From: Hymenopellis radicata
Lineage: Eukaryota; Basidiomycota; Agaricomycetes; Agaricales; Physalacriaceae
Direction of reading: 5' to 3'
Length of the DNA stretch: 64,000 nt
Assembly (NCBI GenBank): GCA_015501595.1
Contig: JADNRX010000026.1
Coordinates: 186,001 to 250,000, forward strand
Position numbers and translations under genes: made by a program. Position 1 is the stretch's first letter. Each line of letters begins with the position of its first letter. A model generated the notes under the pieces. That model searched no databases. It was not told where the DNA came from and worked only from the letters and a program-made list of their open reading frames with translations. This document shows, piece by piece, positions 36,102-45,937 of this stretch.

Positions 36102-38210
36102 CTCTCCCCCACCCCGAAAAGACCGGTGTGCCTAAAAAATTGGGTCGTTCAAATAGCGTAATCGTAGCTGCTACCGTTAGGATAGGCGCACACGTCGAGT
36201 GAGCGTAGCTGGTGGTCTGAACCTGCCAAGCGTGTAGTGTGCCAAACAAAATCTTCACAGGCTCCTCAAGCGTGGTTGCCCGCAAGTCAAACAGCCACGA
36301 AAATACGACCAAGCTAACCAATGAACATCAGCACCAGTGTCCGACGTAGGACAAAAATCCATTTTCGTTGCCCAATATAGCGGTAGTCCGATATGCCATC
36401 CGACCGCACTCCGGCAAGACTATGTGTGTTGTGTAGGAGATACTCCCAACAAGGCGAGTTGTGCAAAATGCGTGCAACGTATGCGTTAAGACTGGTATGC
36501 ACTTCGCAACGAGTCCGCGCGAGACAGAAAGAAACTCCAATGTCAGTACACGCCTTAATTTCCCAGATGTCAAAAATAAGCCTTCACGGAAGCAGACAAG
36601 CGTCTGCGCTCAGCCGAACAGCGAACAGGCCGCATCATTTGCCAGTCATCATCCTACAGGCGAGATGTCGATACAATGCGGTCCTCAAGAAGTAGACAAG
36701 GTAGGCGGGATCTGGCATAACGTGCGAGAGCCAACGAGCAAAAGAAACCAACGTATTCCCGACGACATTGTGCCGCGGGAGCCACTAGGCCACCCGCAGA
36801 CGACAATCAAGCATCAAGCCCTAGCATAGAGTCCGGTGCAGGGTGCGTCGCAGCGTCAAAATAATTCAGTTGGTCTAACTCAGAAAAATAAGCCATTCGA
36901 GTGTACAGTTGGCTGTTTATGGTGCGTCGTAGCCGCCGAGCCAACAGCCCACGAACATCCGTGAGCCTGAAGAGTCCCAGTAGAACACGATAGGGAACTA
37001 TCGCAAAAATCATGTGCACCATCCCTATGGGTTAAGAGTCCGTTAAGCCAAGTGACCACCTGCAGATTTACAGGTGTGTCCATAACCGTATGTTCCCAGC
37101 CGTCGCCTAAGAAAACTTACACGGAGGCATCTGCGAGTAGCAAAATTGCGACCTAAGCAAATGCTCACTTAATCGCGGGTGCCTGTCCGCCATGCAACCA
37201 CAACAAGGCGTCGCTGTGTGTAGCAAAGTCGCGCTGATTCCCAGAACTGCGAGACAAAACAACAACCTTCGTGCGCAAACTGTCGAGGCCGCTAGGCTAT
37301 CGGTCAGTGGATATCGTTGTCGCGGACGCCTCCAGCCTTGTAACGGCAACCGAACCGGTAGAAAAAGAATCCCGAGGAAACGTAGGAAGTAAGCGCTCCT
37401 TGTCAGCCAAGTGAGCACAATTAATGCGAGTCATAAGCTTCCTTCGGATCGTCCGAGCGCCGTTGCGATGTCCCAAAAAGTTGGCCAGGATTCATGGAAG
37501 CGACAGTAACCGATAAGCGACGAGACCGCGAAAGTGTTGACATGCGCAAGCCTAATAGCTCATGGTCGTCCTTACGTAGCCCAGGGAACTGGCTGCAAAA
37601 ATCCGCCTCCAAGGCTGCACGGCGAGCATACCAAGTCGATTGATCTGCCACAATCAGGTTCAGCAGCCGGTGCTCATGTAAAATTAATCCCTCAATCACA
37701 CACGGCGCTTATCCAGTGCGACGTCTAAGCGCGTCGGTGTGTTGAACCCAAACACAAGAGGCATCCTGTACGACCCGTGGGGTTAGCATCAAAATCTAGG
37801 CCCAATACCAAAAGGTGTTCAAAGTTCCACTTTCCATTGCCAGGCCATAGTACGATAGCGATTGTGCCATTGTGCTGCGAAGTGGAACCCTTTCCGAAGG
37901 TCGTAGATCAGTATCAGTCCAACACGCGTGTTAACAAAGAGAAAAAAAAACCGTTGTCTCTACACACATACAGGCCAGCCCACTAGGCGATGGGTGCCGC
38001 GCTGTGCCATCATCCCAGCCTGAAAAGCAGCATCGCGACCAACCTCACTCATGTCGAATCAGCGAGGTCGAAATAGAAAAGAAATAATCCTCAAAAAGCC
38101 CTCGTCATGAGTATCCGCGTAAACAAGTCAGTTCGCATCATCCGTCAGTAAGAGAAGGAGCCAAGCAATATCAACCACTCCGATCAGTCGAGTCAACGAT
38201 CGACCTCAGA
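36102..38210 (-). other. Gypsy element region between pol and 3' LTR
   Basis: About 2.1 kb without recognisable coding sequence, unusually long for a gypsy element. It begins (element orientation) after the pol stop and ends in the polypurine tract. Open frames are short and not protein-like. Confidence 0.55.
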
Positions 38211-41200
38211 CTATCTCATCAACCAGACGTCGAGAGCCTCGCAGTCATCTAATTCGCGTCCAGGTAGCCACGTGTCGGCCTCAACGCCGTACCCGGCCCA
38301 GCGTACAAGGTATTGCTTGCCTCTGCCACGCTTACGCTCATCTATTATCTTCTCAATCAAATATTCCTCCATGCCGTCCTCGGTGACGATCGGCCCAGGT
38401 CTTTGATTTTCCCTTCCAGGGAATAGGCCCGCGTCATTCGGCACATACGGTCGCAGCACATCTATGTGGAAGGTGTCGAAACGAGACGGGTCATTCACGA
38501 GCTCCAGAGTATAGGACGAGAGGTCCGCGTTACAGTGAGTGACCTTCCACGGGCCATCGTACACGGGCATGAACTTAGCCACGCGTCCATCCTTCTTCTG
38601 GACGTAGTCGCGCTTTCTATGGAAGGTCGACAACATCACCAGATCTCCGGTCTTGATCTCCCAATCCGGCTTGCGGTGTCTGTTTGCGAAGCTGGCCTGG
38701 TCTACCTTTGCACGTATCATATTATCCTGGGCCTCCGCCGTTATCGTGAGTAGCTTGCTAATAACGTCCTCCGCTTTGACAGCCTCTTTCGTCCTCTTCC
38801 CTACTGTGTCTGGTACCATAGGGGGAATGATACGTGGTACGCGCCCCATGCGTAACTCAAAGCCAGAGAAGCCCGTAGATGCATTCACCGCGCTCATCAT
38901 GTTGAAGCGTATAAGCGGGAGAGCGCGGACCCAGCCCTTCTGATGGCGGTCGACATGATAACGAATAGCCTGGTTGACCGTCTTATTGGTCCTCTCCGAG
39001 GTTCCGTCCGTCTGTGGGTGGTATGAGGATGACATCCCCAGTCGCACACCGGTAAGCTTGTGCAGCTCCTTCCAAAACTTCGATACAAATAATTTATCAC
39101 GATCCGTGATCAGTTCGTCCATGAGGCCGTTCTCGCAATACCAGTTATCGAAGAAGATTTGCGCGAAGTCCTCAGCCGTCATCGTCGTCTTACAAGGCAC
39201 AATCCGAACATCAGACCCTAGCCTGTCGGAGATCGTGACGATCTGGTCGAATCCTTCGTCTACGGGTAGAGGACCAATGAAGTCCATCGCGACACTCGAG
39301 CCCCGGCCGTCAGGTACTGGTAGAGGGTGTAAAGGCCCCGCCTTTCTCTGCGTGGGTGCCTTATTCCGCTGGCATTCCATACAACCGGGTATGTATGAAG
39401 CCTCAAGGTCTCTTCTCATATTCGGCCAGTAATAAGCATCGCGAAGCGACGCGTATGATCTCTCCGCTCCAAAGTGACCCATGCAATCGTGAGCCAGTCG
39501 GAACAACTGTTCACGGACGTCACCCACGCGCGGTATGAGTAATCGGTCACCGATATACCAAAGTCCGTTGCTCTCGCGTACGGAGGGTAATATCTTCTCG
39601 CCCGATACAAACTTCTTACAAAAATCATCATCGTTATAGCCCTTCCTGATGGACTCCAAAATCTTCGCGTCGGCGGTGACTCGCATCGATGTCTGTACGG
39701 CAGCGATGGGGTGTTCGTTCAACCAACCCTGCCAGCAAGGTATCTCTTCTAGGTCCACGTCAGTCACCGGGGAATCGTCGGGCGGCAAGCGAGATAGTGC
39801 GTCAGCTACCGTATTATCCTCGCCACGTATGTATCGTATCGTCATGTCAAATTGCGAGAATTCTTCAAGCCACCGTGCCTGACGTCGGGAAAGGTTTTTC
39901 TGCGCGTTGAAATTCTCGAGTGTGCGGTGATCCGTGTAGACCCAAAACTGCTCCCCCAGCAGGTCCGGGCGAAACTTCTTCAGTGCACGTACAATCGCCA
40001 GCATTTCCTTCTCGTGGACAGGGTAATTGAGCTGGGCACCTTTCAACTGCATCGAGTCGTATGCGACTGGGCGAGCAGTCTCCCAGGTCGGACCCCAGGA
40101 TAACACCGCACCGGTCCTCCAATCGCTGGCATCCGTCGTCACGAATATCTTGTTATCCCCTGGGTTCATGTGATCTATCACCGTGAGGCAATCTGCCGAT
40201 AGTACCAAACCTTTAATGGACTCGAACGCGACCTGATGCTCATCGGACCATCCGGGCCACTGTGACTCCTTAAGGCCCGTGAGAGGCGTGAGTATCCGCG
40301 TGTATTCAGCAAGCTTGGGTAGGAACTTGTCGAGGTAACGAACTAGCCCGAGGAACTTCCGTACCTCACTCGAAGAGCTTGGCGGCCGCCAGTCTCTTAC
40401 CCTCGCCACCTTTCCATTGTCTGGTTCGATACCGCGTCTCGAGATCTTATGACCGAGGAAGGAGATCTCGTCACGGAAGAACTCGCACTTCTTCTTATTG
40501 CAGTATAGTTTATTCTTGCGTAGAGCATCCAATATCAATCTGACATGTTCTGCATGCTCCTCGACGGACTGCGACCATATCACGATGTCATCAAGGTAAA
40601 TGTGACAAAACTTTCCAATGTAATCTCGTAGAGCATCATTCACGCGTCTTTGGTGTACGGATGGCGAGTTTTTCATCCCCTGTGGCATGACGAGCCATTC
40701 GTAGAGTCCGAAAGGCGTATTTACCGCGGTGTAAGGAACGCTATCGGGGTGCATCTTAGTGTGGAAGAAACTGTCGGTCATATCAAGTTTGGCCCATATC
40801 TTCCCCCGGCCGGCGTCCGCTAGAATGTCTTCTATGCGATATAGTGGATAACGATCTGTCTTGATATTCGCGTTTAACTCGCGGTAGTCGTTCACCCATC
40901 GCGGCATAGCCGCGGGGTCTGCCTTTGGTACCAGGAAGGCAGGGGAAGCGTAAGGAGAAGATGACGGTCGAATCCTCCCGGCATCCAGATGTTGTTCTAT
41001 CAGCGTTTTCCACGCGTCGCGGAATTTGCGTGGACAAGGGTATGAGCGTGAAGCAATTGTTCGTTCCGCATCGATGAGGTCTATTTTGCAAGTTACTTTA
41101 TCAGGCATCTCGTCAATATGTGGTAGTGGCTCAAACACGTCTTTGTATTCCGCCTTCAAATCGTCGGACAGTTTCTCGAGCCTCTCATGCCCCGCGAGGG

Positions 41201-43070
41201 TTTCTATACGCTCCCTCACTGCGGCTACCGTATCAAAATCCCGAACATGTTCGCATGAGGCATCTACGGAATCCCGCCTATTGTTGCAAACGTCTTTCAA
41301 TTCGGATTGCAAACTACGAAAATGTCCACGGGTATTGTACAATTTCTGCTTTAACGAAGTCTTCTCAGGGATACCGGTACCGAAATGCGAAGGGAAAGTA
41401 GGCTGGAGTAAGTCGAAATTAACGCGAGTATCTACAATGGTGCGAGCGAAGGCGTCAACTACGAGGCGATTATGCGTGAGGAAAGGAAGACCGAGGATAA
41501 CGTCCGAGCAAAGGGAGGGAACGATTATAGCGCGAACAACATGCGAGGACCATAGGTTATTTCTATCGTGGAAGGCGAGGCGGACGTATTCATTAAGAAT
41601 CGAAGTTGAATTGGGGCCGGGAGTGGCAGTGTTCATGCGAATTGGTTCATGTAAGCGATGTATCTTCAGGCCGAGCGTCATAGCGAATTCATGCCTAATA
41701 AGAACGAACGGTGAGCCATGGTCGATCAAAGCACGACATGGGGAACGCGTAGCGAAAGACACATTGTTACTGTCCACATCGCAGTCCCAGAACATGTGCG
41801 GAACATATAGAGGAGCCTCTATGCTCGAATGATCAAGGAAAGCGACACTTACAGTCTTATTAGCGCGTTCGTCGATTACAGCATTGACCGAAGGGCTCGG
41901 GTCCCCAAGGGATACGAAATCTTTCGAGTCAGCAGGTTGTCCACCTTCAGTGGTCGCGCCACCGATATCGTCAACGAGTTCATCCTCGACCTCCCGTGCG
42001 TCCACAGCGTCGTCATCTGCAGGCGTGCGAGGCATGGGCGGCGTCGTTGGAGAATGGACCCAATTTCCTTCATCCCTCCTAGGCGGGGTAACGAATCCCT
42101 GCACAGGTGAGGGCGACTGCCTGTATCTGTTCCTGTTTCCTGACAAGCTGCGAGTACTGTGTCGCCTGCCCGACGCCCTACGTGTCACCGGAGATGCGGG
42201 CGAGATGTCCCGACGCACATAGCGAGGGGATTCCTCAGAGATACGCTGGCGCGTGTTGGGGCGAGCCCTGGCGCGGGGAGGAGAGAGCGAACCATCGTCC
42301 CTGAACTCGTCGTCGTCGCTGGCGTAGGACACACCAACGACGGATGAGGTGCTATAAGTCGTATTGTACGCGGGCATGAAGGCGGCGACGGGTTCAGCCT
42401 CGTGACGCCTCTGGAAGTTGGAAGAGTCACGTCGCGTATAAGCGTTGTGCGAGTCGCGTGCATTATATGTACGTCCACGTCCACCCAGACCGAAGGTACT
42501 CTCCACCGAAGCCACAGGTACGACAAAGTCATGTGGCGCAAAAACGGGTGCTACCGGTACCGTCGAAGGTCCAGGCATAATGGGGCCGTTCCTGGTCCCC
42601 AAAGGGGCAGTGTTCGCTCCCGAAGCGACAGTTGGGCCACCGGGCATTAGGTAGCGGAACTCCTCTGGAATGTCGTTCGTCTTCCCTTTATCGAAAGCGC
42701 GGCGTACACCGTCTTGGATACGTTGGCGTGTGATGGTGAAGGGGGTAAAGACCTCGTTAGTCGGCGTGTTCCGGTTCTCGTAACCCTGCGGGTTCAACCT
42801 AGCCCAAGCATTTATCCACTCCACATCGCGGCGTTGGTATTCCGCGTGTCCTGGGCGAATCTCTGGGGGAGCGCAAACTTTCTGAAAGCCGGCGTGTTTC
42901 TGGAAAGGGCAAAGGCAACAGAGACAACCAAAACAGACCCAACGCATGAGGAAAAATTCGACTTTATCGAGTCTGTTGAAATCGTGGGTAGCTCCGTTGT
43001 TGTGCGTCGGCGCAACGTACGGTTGGGCGGGCCCGGCGAAGGCTTGCGGAACGTTAGGTCTCTTCTCCAC
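38211..43070 (-). CDS. Gypsy Pol polyprotein (protease-RT-RNase H-integrase-chromodomain)
   Basis: 1619 codons, intact. The N-terminal part continues the capsid region with a Cys/His stretch (CFGCLCCLCPFQKHAGFQKVC). Then come the aspartic protease with ALIDHGSPFVLI; reverse transcriptase with MPQGMKNSPSVHQ and catalytic CHIYLDDIVIWS; RNase H starting FVTTDASDWRTGAVLSWG; integrase zinc site HDCMGHFG...CMECQ and core VAMDFIGPLP, ITDRDKLF, SERTN (D,D,E). The C-terminal chromodomain is EYLIEKIIDERKR...YLVRWAGYG...TWLPGREL. Chromodomains direct such elements to methylated H3K9 heterochromatin, which fits insertion inside other transposons. Its frame is -1 relative to gag. Confidence 0.92.
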   Translation of the reverse strand: MEKRPNVPQAFAGPAQPYVAPTHNNGATHDFNRLDKVEFFLMRWVCFGCLCCLCPFQKHAGFQKVCAPPEIRPGHAEYQRRDVEWINAWARLNPQGYENRNTPTNEVFTPFTITRQRIQDGVRRAFDKGKTNDIPEEFRYLMPGGPTVASGANTAPLGTRNGPIMPGPSTVPVAPVFAPHDFVVPVASVESTFGLGGRGRTYNARDSHNAYTRRDSSNFQRRHEAEPVAAFMPAYNTTYSTSSVVGVSYASDDDEFRDDGSLSPPRARARPNTRQRISEESPRYVRRDISPASPVTRRASGRRHSTRSLSGNRNRYRQSPSPVQGFVTPPRRDEGNWVHSPTTPPMPRTPADDDAVDAREVEDELVDDIGGATTEGGQPADSKDFVSLGDPSPSVNAVIDERANKTVSVAFLDHSSIEAPLYVPHMFWDCDVDSNNVSFATRSPCRALIDHGSPFVLIRHEFAMTLGLKIHRLHEPIRMNTATPGPNSTSILNEYVRLAFHDRNNLWSSHVVRAIIVPSLCSDVILGLPFLTHNRLVVDAFARTIVDTRVNFDLLQPTFPSHFGTGIPEKTSLKQKLYNTRGHFRSLQSELKDVCNNRRDSVDASCEHVRDFDTVAAVRERIETLAGHERLEKLSDDLKAEYKDVFEPLPHIDEMPDKVTCKIDLIDAERTIASRSYPCPRKFRDAWKTLIEQHLDAGRIRPSSSPYASPAFLVPKADPAAMPRWVNDYRELNANIKTDRYPLYRIEDILADAGRGKIWAKLDMTDSFFHTKMHPDSVPYTAVNTPFGLYEWLVMPQGMKNSPSVHQRRVNDALRDYIGKFCHIYLDDIVIWSQSVEEHAEHVRLILDALRKNKLYCNKKKCEFFRDEISFLGHKISRRGIEPDNGKVARVRDWRPPSSSSEVRKFLGLVRYLDKFLPKLAEYTRILTPLTGLKESQWPGWSDEHQVAFESIKGLVLSADCLTVIDHMNPGDNKIFVTTDASDWRTGAVLSWGPTWETARPVAYDSMQLKGAQLNYPVHEKEMLAIVRALKKFRPDLLGEQFWVYTDHRTLENFNAQKNLSRRQARWLEEFSQFDMTIRYIRGEDNTVADALSRLPPDDSPVTDVDLEEIPCWQGWLNEHPIAAVQTSMRVTADAKILESIRKGYNDDDFCKKFVSGEKILPSVRESNGLWYIGDRLLIPRVGDVREQLFRLAHDCMGHFGAERSYASLRDAYYWPNMRRDLEASYIPGCMECQRNKAPTQRKAGPLHPLPVPDGRGSSVAMDFIGPLPVDEGFDQIVTISDRLGSDVRIVPCKTTMTAEDFAQIFFDNWYCENGLMDELITDRDKLFVSKFWKELHKLTGVRLGMSSSYHPQTDGTSERTNKTVNQAIRYHVDRHQKGWVRALPLIRFNMMSAVNASTGFSGFELRMGRVPRIIPPMVPDTVGKRTKEAVKAEDVISKLLTITAEAQDNMIRAKVDQASFANRHRKPDWEIKTGDLVMLSTFHRKRDYVQKKDGRVAKFMPVYDGPWKVTHCNADLSSYTLELVNDPSRFDTFHIDVLRPYVPNDAGLFPGRENQRPGPIVTEDGMEEYLIEKIIDERKRGRGKQYLVRWAGYGVEADTWLPGRELDDCEALDVWLMR

Positions 43071-44173
43071 GTATGAACGAATGGGGGAGCCACCGCCGAA
43101 GCGGCGTTTATTGCCGCAACAATGTTGTCCCCTCCGCGAAGTTCGTTATCTCTTTTATGCCACTGCTCCGCTTTCATCATCAATTCTTTCCATCTAGCGA
43201 AGGTCTGCTTCTCCGAAGGCGTCTCACCCTTCAGGGCCTCGATAACCGTCTCCGCCTCCGGCTGGAGTACCTTGGCCTGGTGACGAAGATGTTTGTCCAC
43301 CCCATTCAACAGGTATTCCGCGAAGAGACGATCGGCGACAGCCATGCCGGGTATCTCGTTCAACTTCCTCTTCAGAGTGTTCATGCTCTCGTAGTATTGC
43401 GCGAAAGATCGCGTTCCCTGCTTGCCCGTCGTGAGTTCGTTGCGCATTTCTTCAATGAATTCCAGGCTGATGAAGCGAAGGCGCACGCGGCGCATGAAGC
43501 CCGCGATATCGAGCGTGCTGAAGGTTTCTCTGTCGCTCCTGTACCACGAGCGTATAGCCTGGTTTTGGACCCCCGTTATGATCCTGGGAACGACGGTGTT
43601 GGCTTCGGAGATACCGCTCAGCCCGCCGTCGAACCAATCATTTAGCGCATCTTCGTAGGAGTCGAGTATCTTTGCCGTGATCTGTGTCTCTTCGCATTCT
43701 CCAAACGTGGGTGGGCGATGTCTGGACCCCGCGATGATGATACTCGTGTTTGTGTTGTTCATTCTAAAGGAATCTTCGGAGGAGGAATAATACGATTTTG
43801 GTGATGCGTGCGAGGAGGAATCCGAAGTATACGGCGACTCTGAGGGTATTGTGGTTGGGGAATTCGGTGGGGAAGGTGTGCGTGTAAGTGAGGACTGCGG
43901 GGGTGGATCGACTATGGACGAATATTGTACCTGGTCGTGTGGTTGTGCGACCGTAAGCGTGATGGCAGGTGGTACTACCGTTGTATTGTTCCGTGGCGTG
44001 GATGTGATGGATGAGGGCGAAGGCGAAGGGTTGCTATTCCCGCCTTTCTTGTTCTGGGTCGTGTTGTTGGCACGAGTTCCGCTCGACACTGCGGGCGATG
44101 TCCGCTGAGTCGTCGTCTTGTTTGTATTTGGAGACGTTTTGTCTTTGGGCACGAGCGTTTTCTGCGAAGGCAT
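42812..44173 (-). CDS. Gypsy Gag
   Basis: 453 codons. A low-complexity Ser/Thr/Pro N-terminus is followed by the retrotransposon capsid domain (about residues 165-330: LDSYEDALNDWF, IRSWYRSDRETFS, FMRRVRLRFISLEFIEEM, GTRSFAQYYESMNTLKRKL). It overlaps pol by 259 bp in another frame. The true nucleocapsid-like Cys/His region lies in the pol frame, so about the last 90 residues of this frame are probably not used. A -1 frameshift or a one-base assembly error would join them. Confidence 0.8.
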   Translation of the reverse strand: MPSQKTLVPKDKTSPNTNKTTTQRTSPAVSSGTRANNTTQNKKGGNSNPSPSPSSITSTPRNNTTVVPPAITLTVAQPHDQVQYSSIVDPPPQSSLTRTPSPPNSPTTIPSESPYTSDSSSHASPKSYYSSSEDSFRMNNTNTSIIIAGSRHRPPTFGECEETQITAKILDSYEDALNDWFDGGLSGISEANTVVPRIITGVQNQAIRSWYRSDRETFSTLDIAGFMRRVRLRFISLEFIEEMRNELTTGKQGTRSFAQYYESMNTLKRKLNEIPGMAVADRLFAEYLLNGVDKHLRHQAKVLQPEAETVIEALKGETPSEKQTFARWKELMMKAEQWHKRDNELRGGDNIVAAINAASAVAPPFVHTWRRDLTFRKPSPGPPNRTLRRRTTTELPTISTDSIKSNFSSCVGSVLVVSVAFALSRNTPAFRKFALPQRFAQDTRNTNAAMWSG

Positions 44174-44448
44174 AGTCAGCTCTGGATCTGGCGATGCGAG
44201 TTAAGCGAGACTGCGAAGAGGGCGAGAATGCGAATGGTATGCGATGCGAAAGGCGTGCGAAGGATAACGAGCGAATTTATGCGAAGAAAAAGGCGATTAC
44301 GACGATATGCGTGAAGCGAATAAGCGGGCGAGGAGATTTTCTACGGTAAAAACGGGTGTATATGCGTCAAATAAGACGCGATATCGTCAAGGCGAGGTGA
44401 AGGAAAGAGAAAGGCGTGTATAGAGTACGGTACTGTTCAAAAAAAAAG

Positions 44449-44746
44449 TGGAAGGGCGTCGTCGTATGACGACGCACAACACTGATGAGATCACACCGAG
44501 AGAACAGACACGTACTCTATATTGCAGATGAGACGAGAAGGAGAGACGCCCGAGGGCAAAGATACAGGAAGGTATGGACTATGAGTCTGAGGTATGAGAG
44601 ATGATGGTAGACTAGAGAGAGGGAGAGAGAGAGGGAAAACCGAAGAAGCTCCCGTGGAACCAATCATGTCCAAATATCATCATGTGACCGTCAGCCTCGG
44701 CAATCCGATCGCGTCGTGCTCGTGTCCTGAAGGCGCCAGCCTTACA
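44449..44746 (-). repeat. 5' LTR of the gypsy element
   Basis: Same 298 bp as 35804-36101 by eye. Followed directly (plus strand) by the TSD ACGGC and the resumed X1 sequence. Confidence 0.93.
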
Positions 44747-44751
44747 ACGGC

Positions 44752-45239
44752 CTTCGTGCTTCGGAACTTGTCGCAGCAACGACAGCAGCAGAGTCGGTGA
44801 TGCTCTCTCATTTTTCGCAGGCAAGTTTTCGACTGTGCAGACCGGTCGACGGTGATCACAAGTCGTTTCGCTCGACTGGGACGAGGATATTTCGGAAGAC
44901 ATTAGAGTGTTGTTCACTCAGGAGAACTTTGATTGCGAGGCAGACAACGGGAAGTAACTGGGAGATTGATGTTTTTCGTGAGGTCAGCTTACGTGTTGTG
45001 GCGCACTGAAGATTACTAAATCTAGTTTAAACTTAAGTGTCTAAGTACTTAGGTACAAAGGATGCAGCCCAAAAGAGTGGTGTGACAATTGTGAATCTAC
45101 AGGAAAGGAAAACTGATACTGGTTGAAGAAGTGGGACTCCGAAGTAGAACTGTACCACTTTTCATTTTGGCTCAAAAGTCGTAGTGAAAGTTATACTAAA
45201 AGTGAGAATACTTCATAGTAGTAGTAAAACAGTCAACTT
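44752..45239. other. X1 right segment
   Basis: Matches the reverse complement of 60227-60714 in X2. It ends with AAAGTG/CACTTT subterminal motifs (about 45130-45225) and is then cut by Y3 at the TSD CAACTT (45234-45239). The last 27 bases of X1 lie beyond Y3 at 60034-60060. Confidence 0.6.
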
Positions 45240-45937
45240 TTTGGTGGTATCCTTGTCGAATAATTCAGCGTAGCACTTGGCATAAATCACACTTTTTTAC
45301 ACTCACTTTTATTGGATTATTTTCACTTTTGAGGGAAGTGCGTAGCTCACTTAATAAAGTGAGCACTGCACTTTCCTAAGCGTGTTCCCACTTCTCCCAG
45401 TGAGCAGTTGCTGTCCCGGGTCCTGACCTGAGAGGCGGGTTAGGGCGGGCAAGGCCGCCACGAGCTGTGACGGTGACAGTGAGATAATACGCACGTGGAG
45501 GCTGTCTGTTGTGGCGTTAGACGCCGTCTTCCTCATTATGCTGTCAAACCGCTGCATCGGCTGCATTGCTACAGGCGTGTATACAAATAACAAGCTGTGT
45601 TTGTATATCAGACAAAGAGAGACAGGACAATGGCGGTCTGCCTCTGAGAGAACAGGTGTAAGTGTAAGCTTTCCTGCATGACTCTGTCGAAAATAAACTT
45701 ACAACCTTACGGCAGTCCGAATAATTACGCGCGTCCACGTTGAGGTATCACCGCCTACTGTTTTTCTTATTCTCATTACTCAGAAATAACATCTTGTCTG
45801 CACTATACCTTGAACACCGGCATACAACTATATCAGCATTGAGCCGTTGCTTTATTTATGCACTCTGTTTGTCCCTCAGCCTCAAAAATATGTATTTAAG
45901 CCCGCTTTCTCTCCCTGCCTCCATCATCTACTCCTTC
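45240..45937. other. Y3 left terminal region
   Basis: TIR, then at least seven CACTTT/AAAGTG-type motifs to about 45420, then non-coding DNA. A TATTTAA box at about 45893-45899 precedes the ATG of the next gene by about 40 bp. Confidence 0.55.

Larger units (their letters stand above)
35804..44746 (-). mobile_element. Ty3/gypsy LTR retrotransposon with chromodomain (chromovirus type)
   Basis: Two 298-bp LTRs, identical by eye, TG...CA ended, with the 5-bp TSD ACGGC (35799-35803 and 44747-44751); the empty site is present in X2 near 60715. Gag and Pol run on the minus strand. A polypurine tract (GGGGTGGGGGAGAG on the minus strand, about 36102-36115) directly precedes the 3' LTR. The sequence after the 5' LTR is CTTTTTTTTTGAACAG, not an obvious tRNA-complementary primer site. 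Identical LTRs and an uninterrupted pol mean a very recent insertion. Confidence 0.93.

Noticed and set aside
41026..41832. 268-codon plus-strand frame inside the gypsy pol
   Set aside because: Antisense shadow of the intact pol frame, with no domain.
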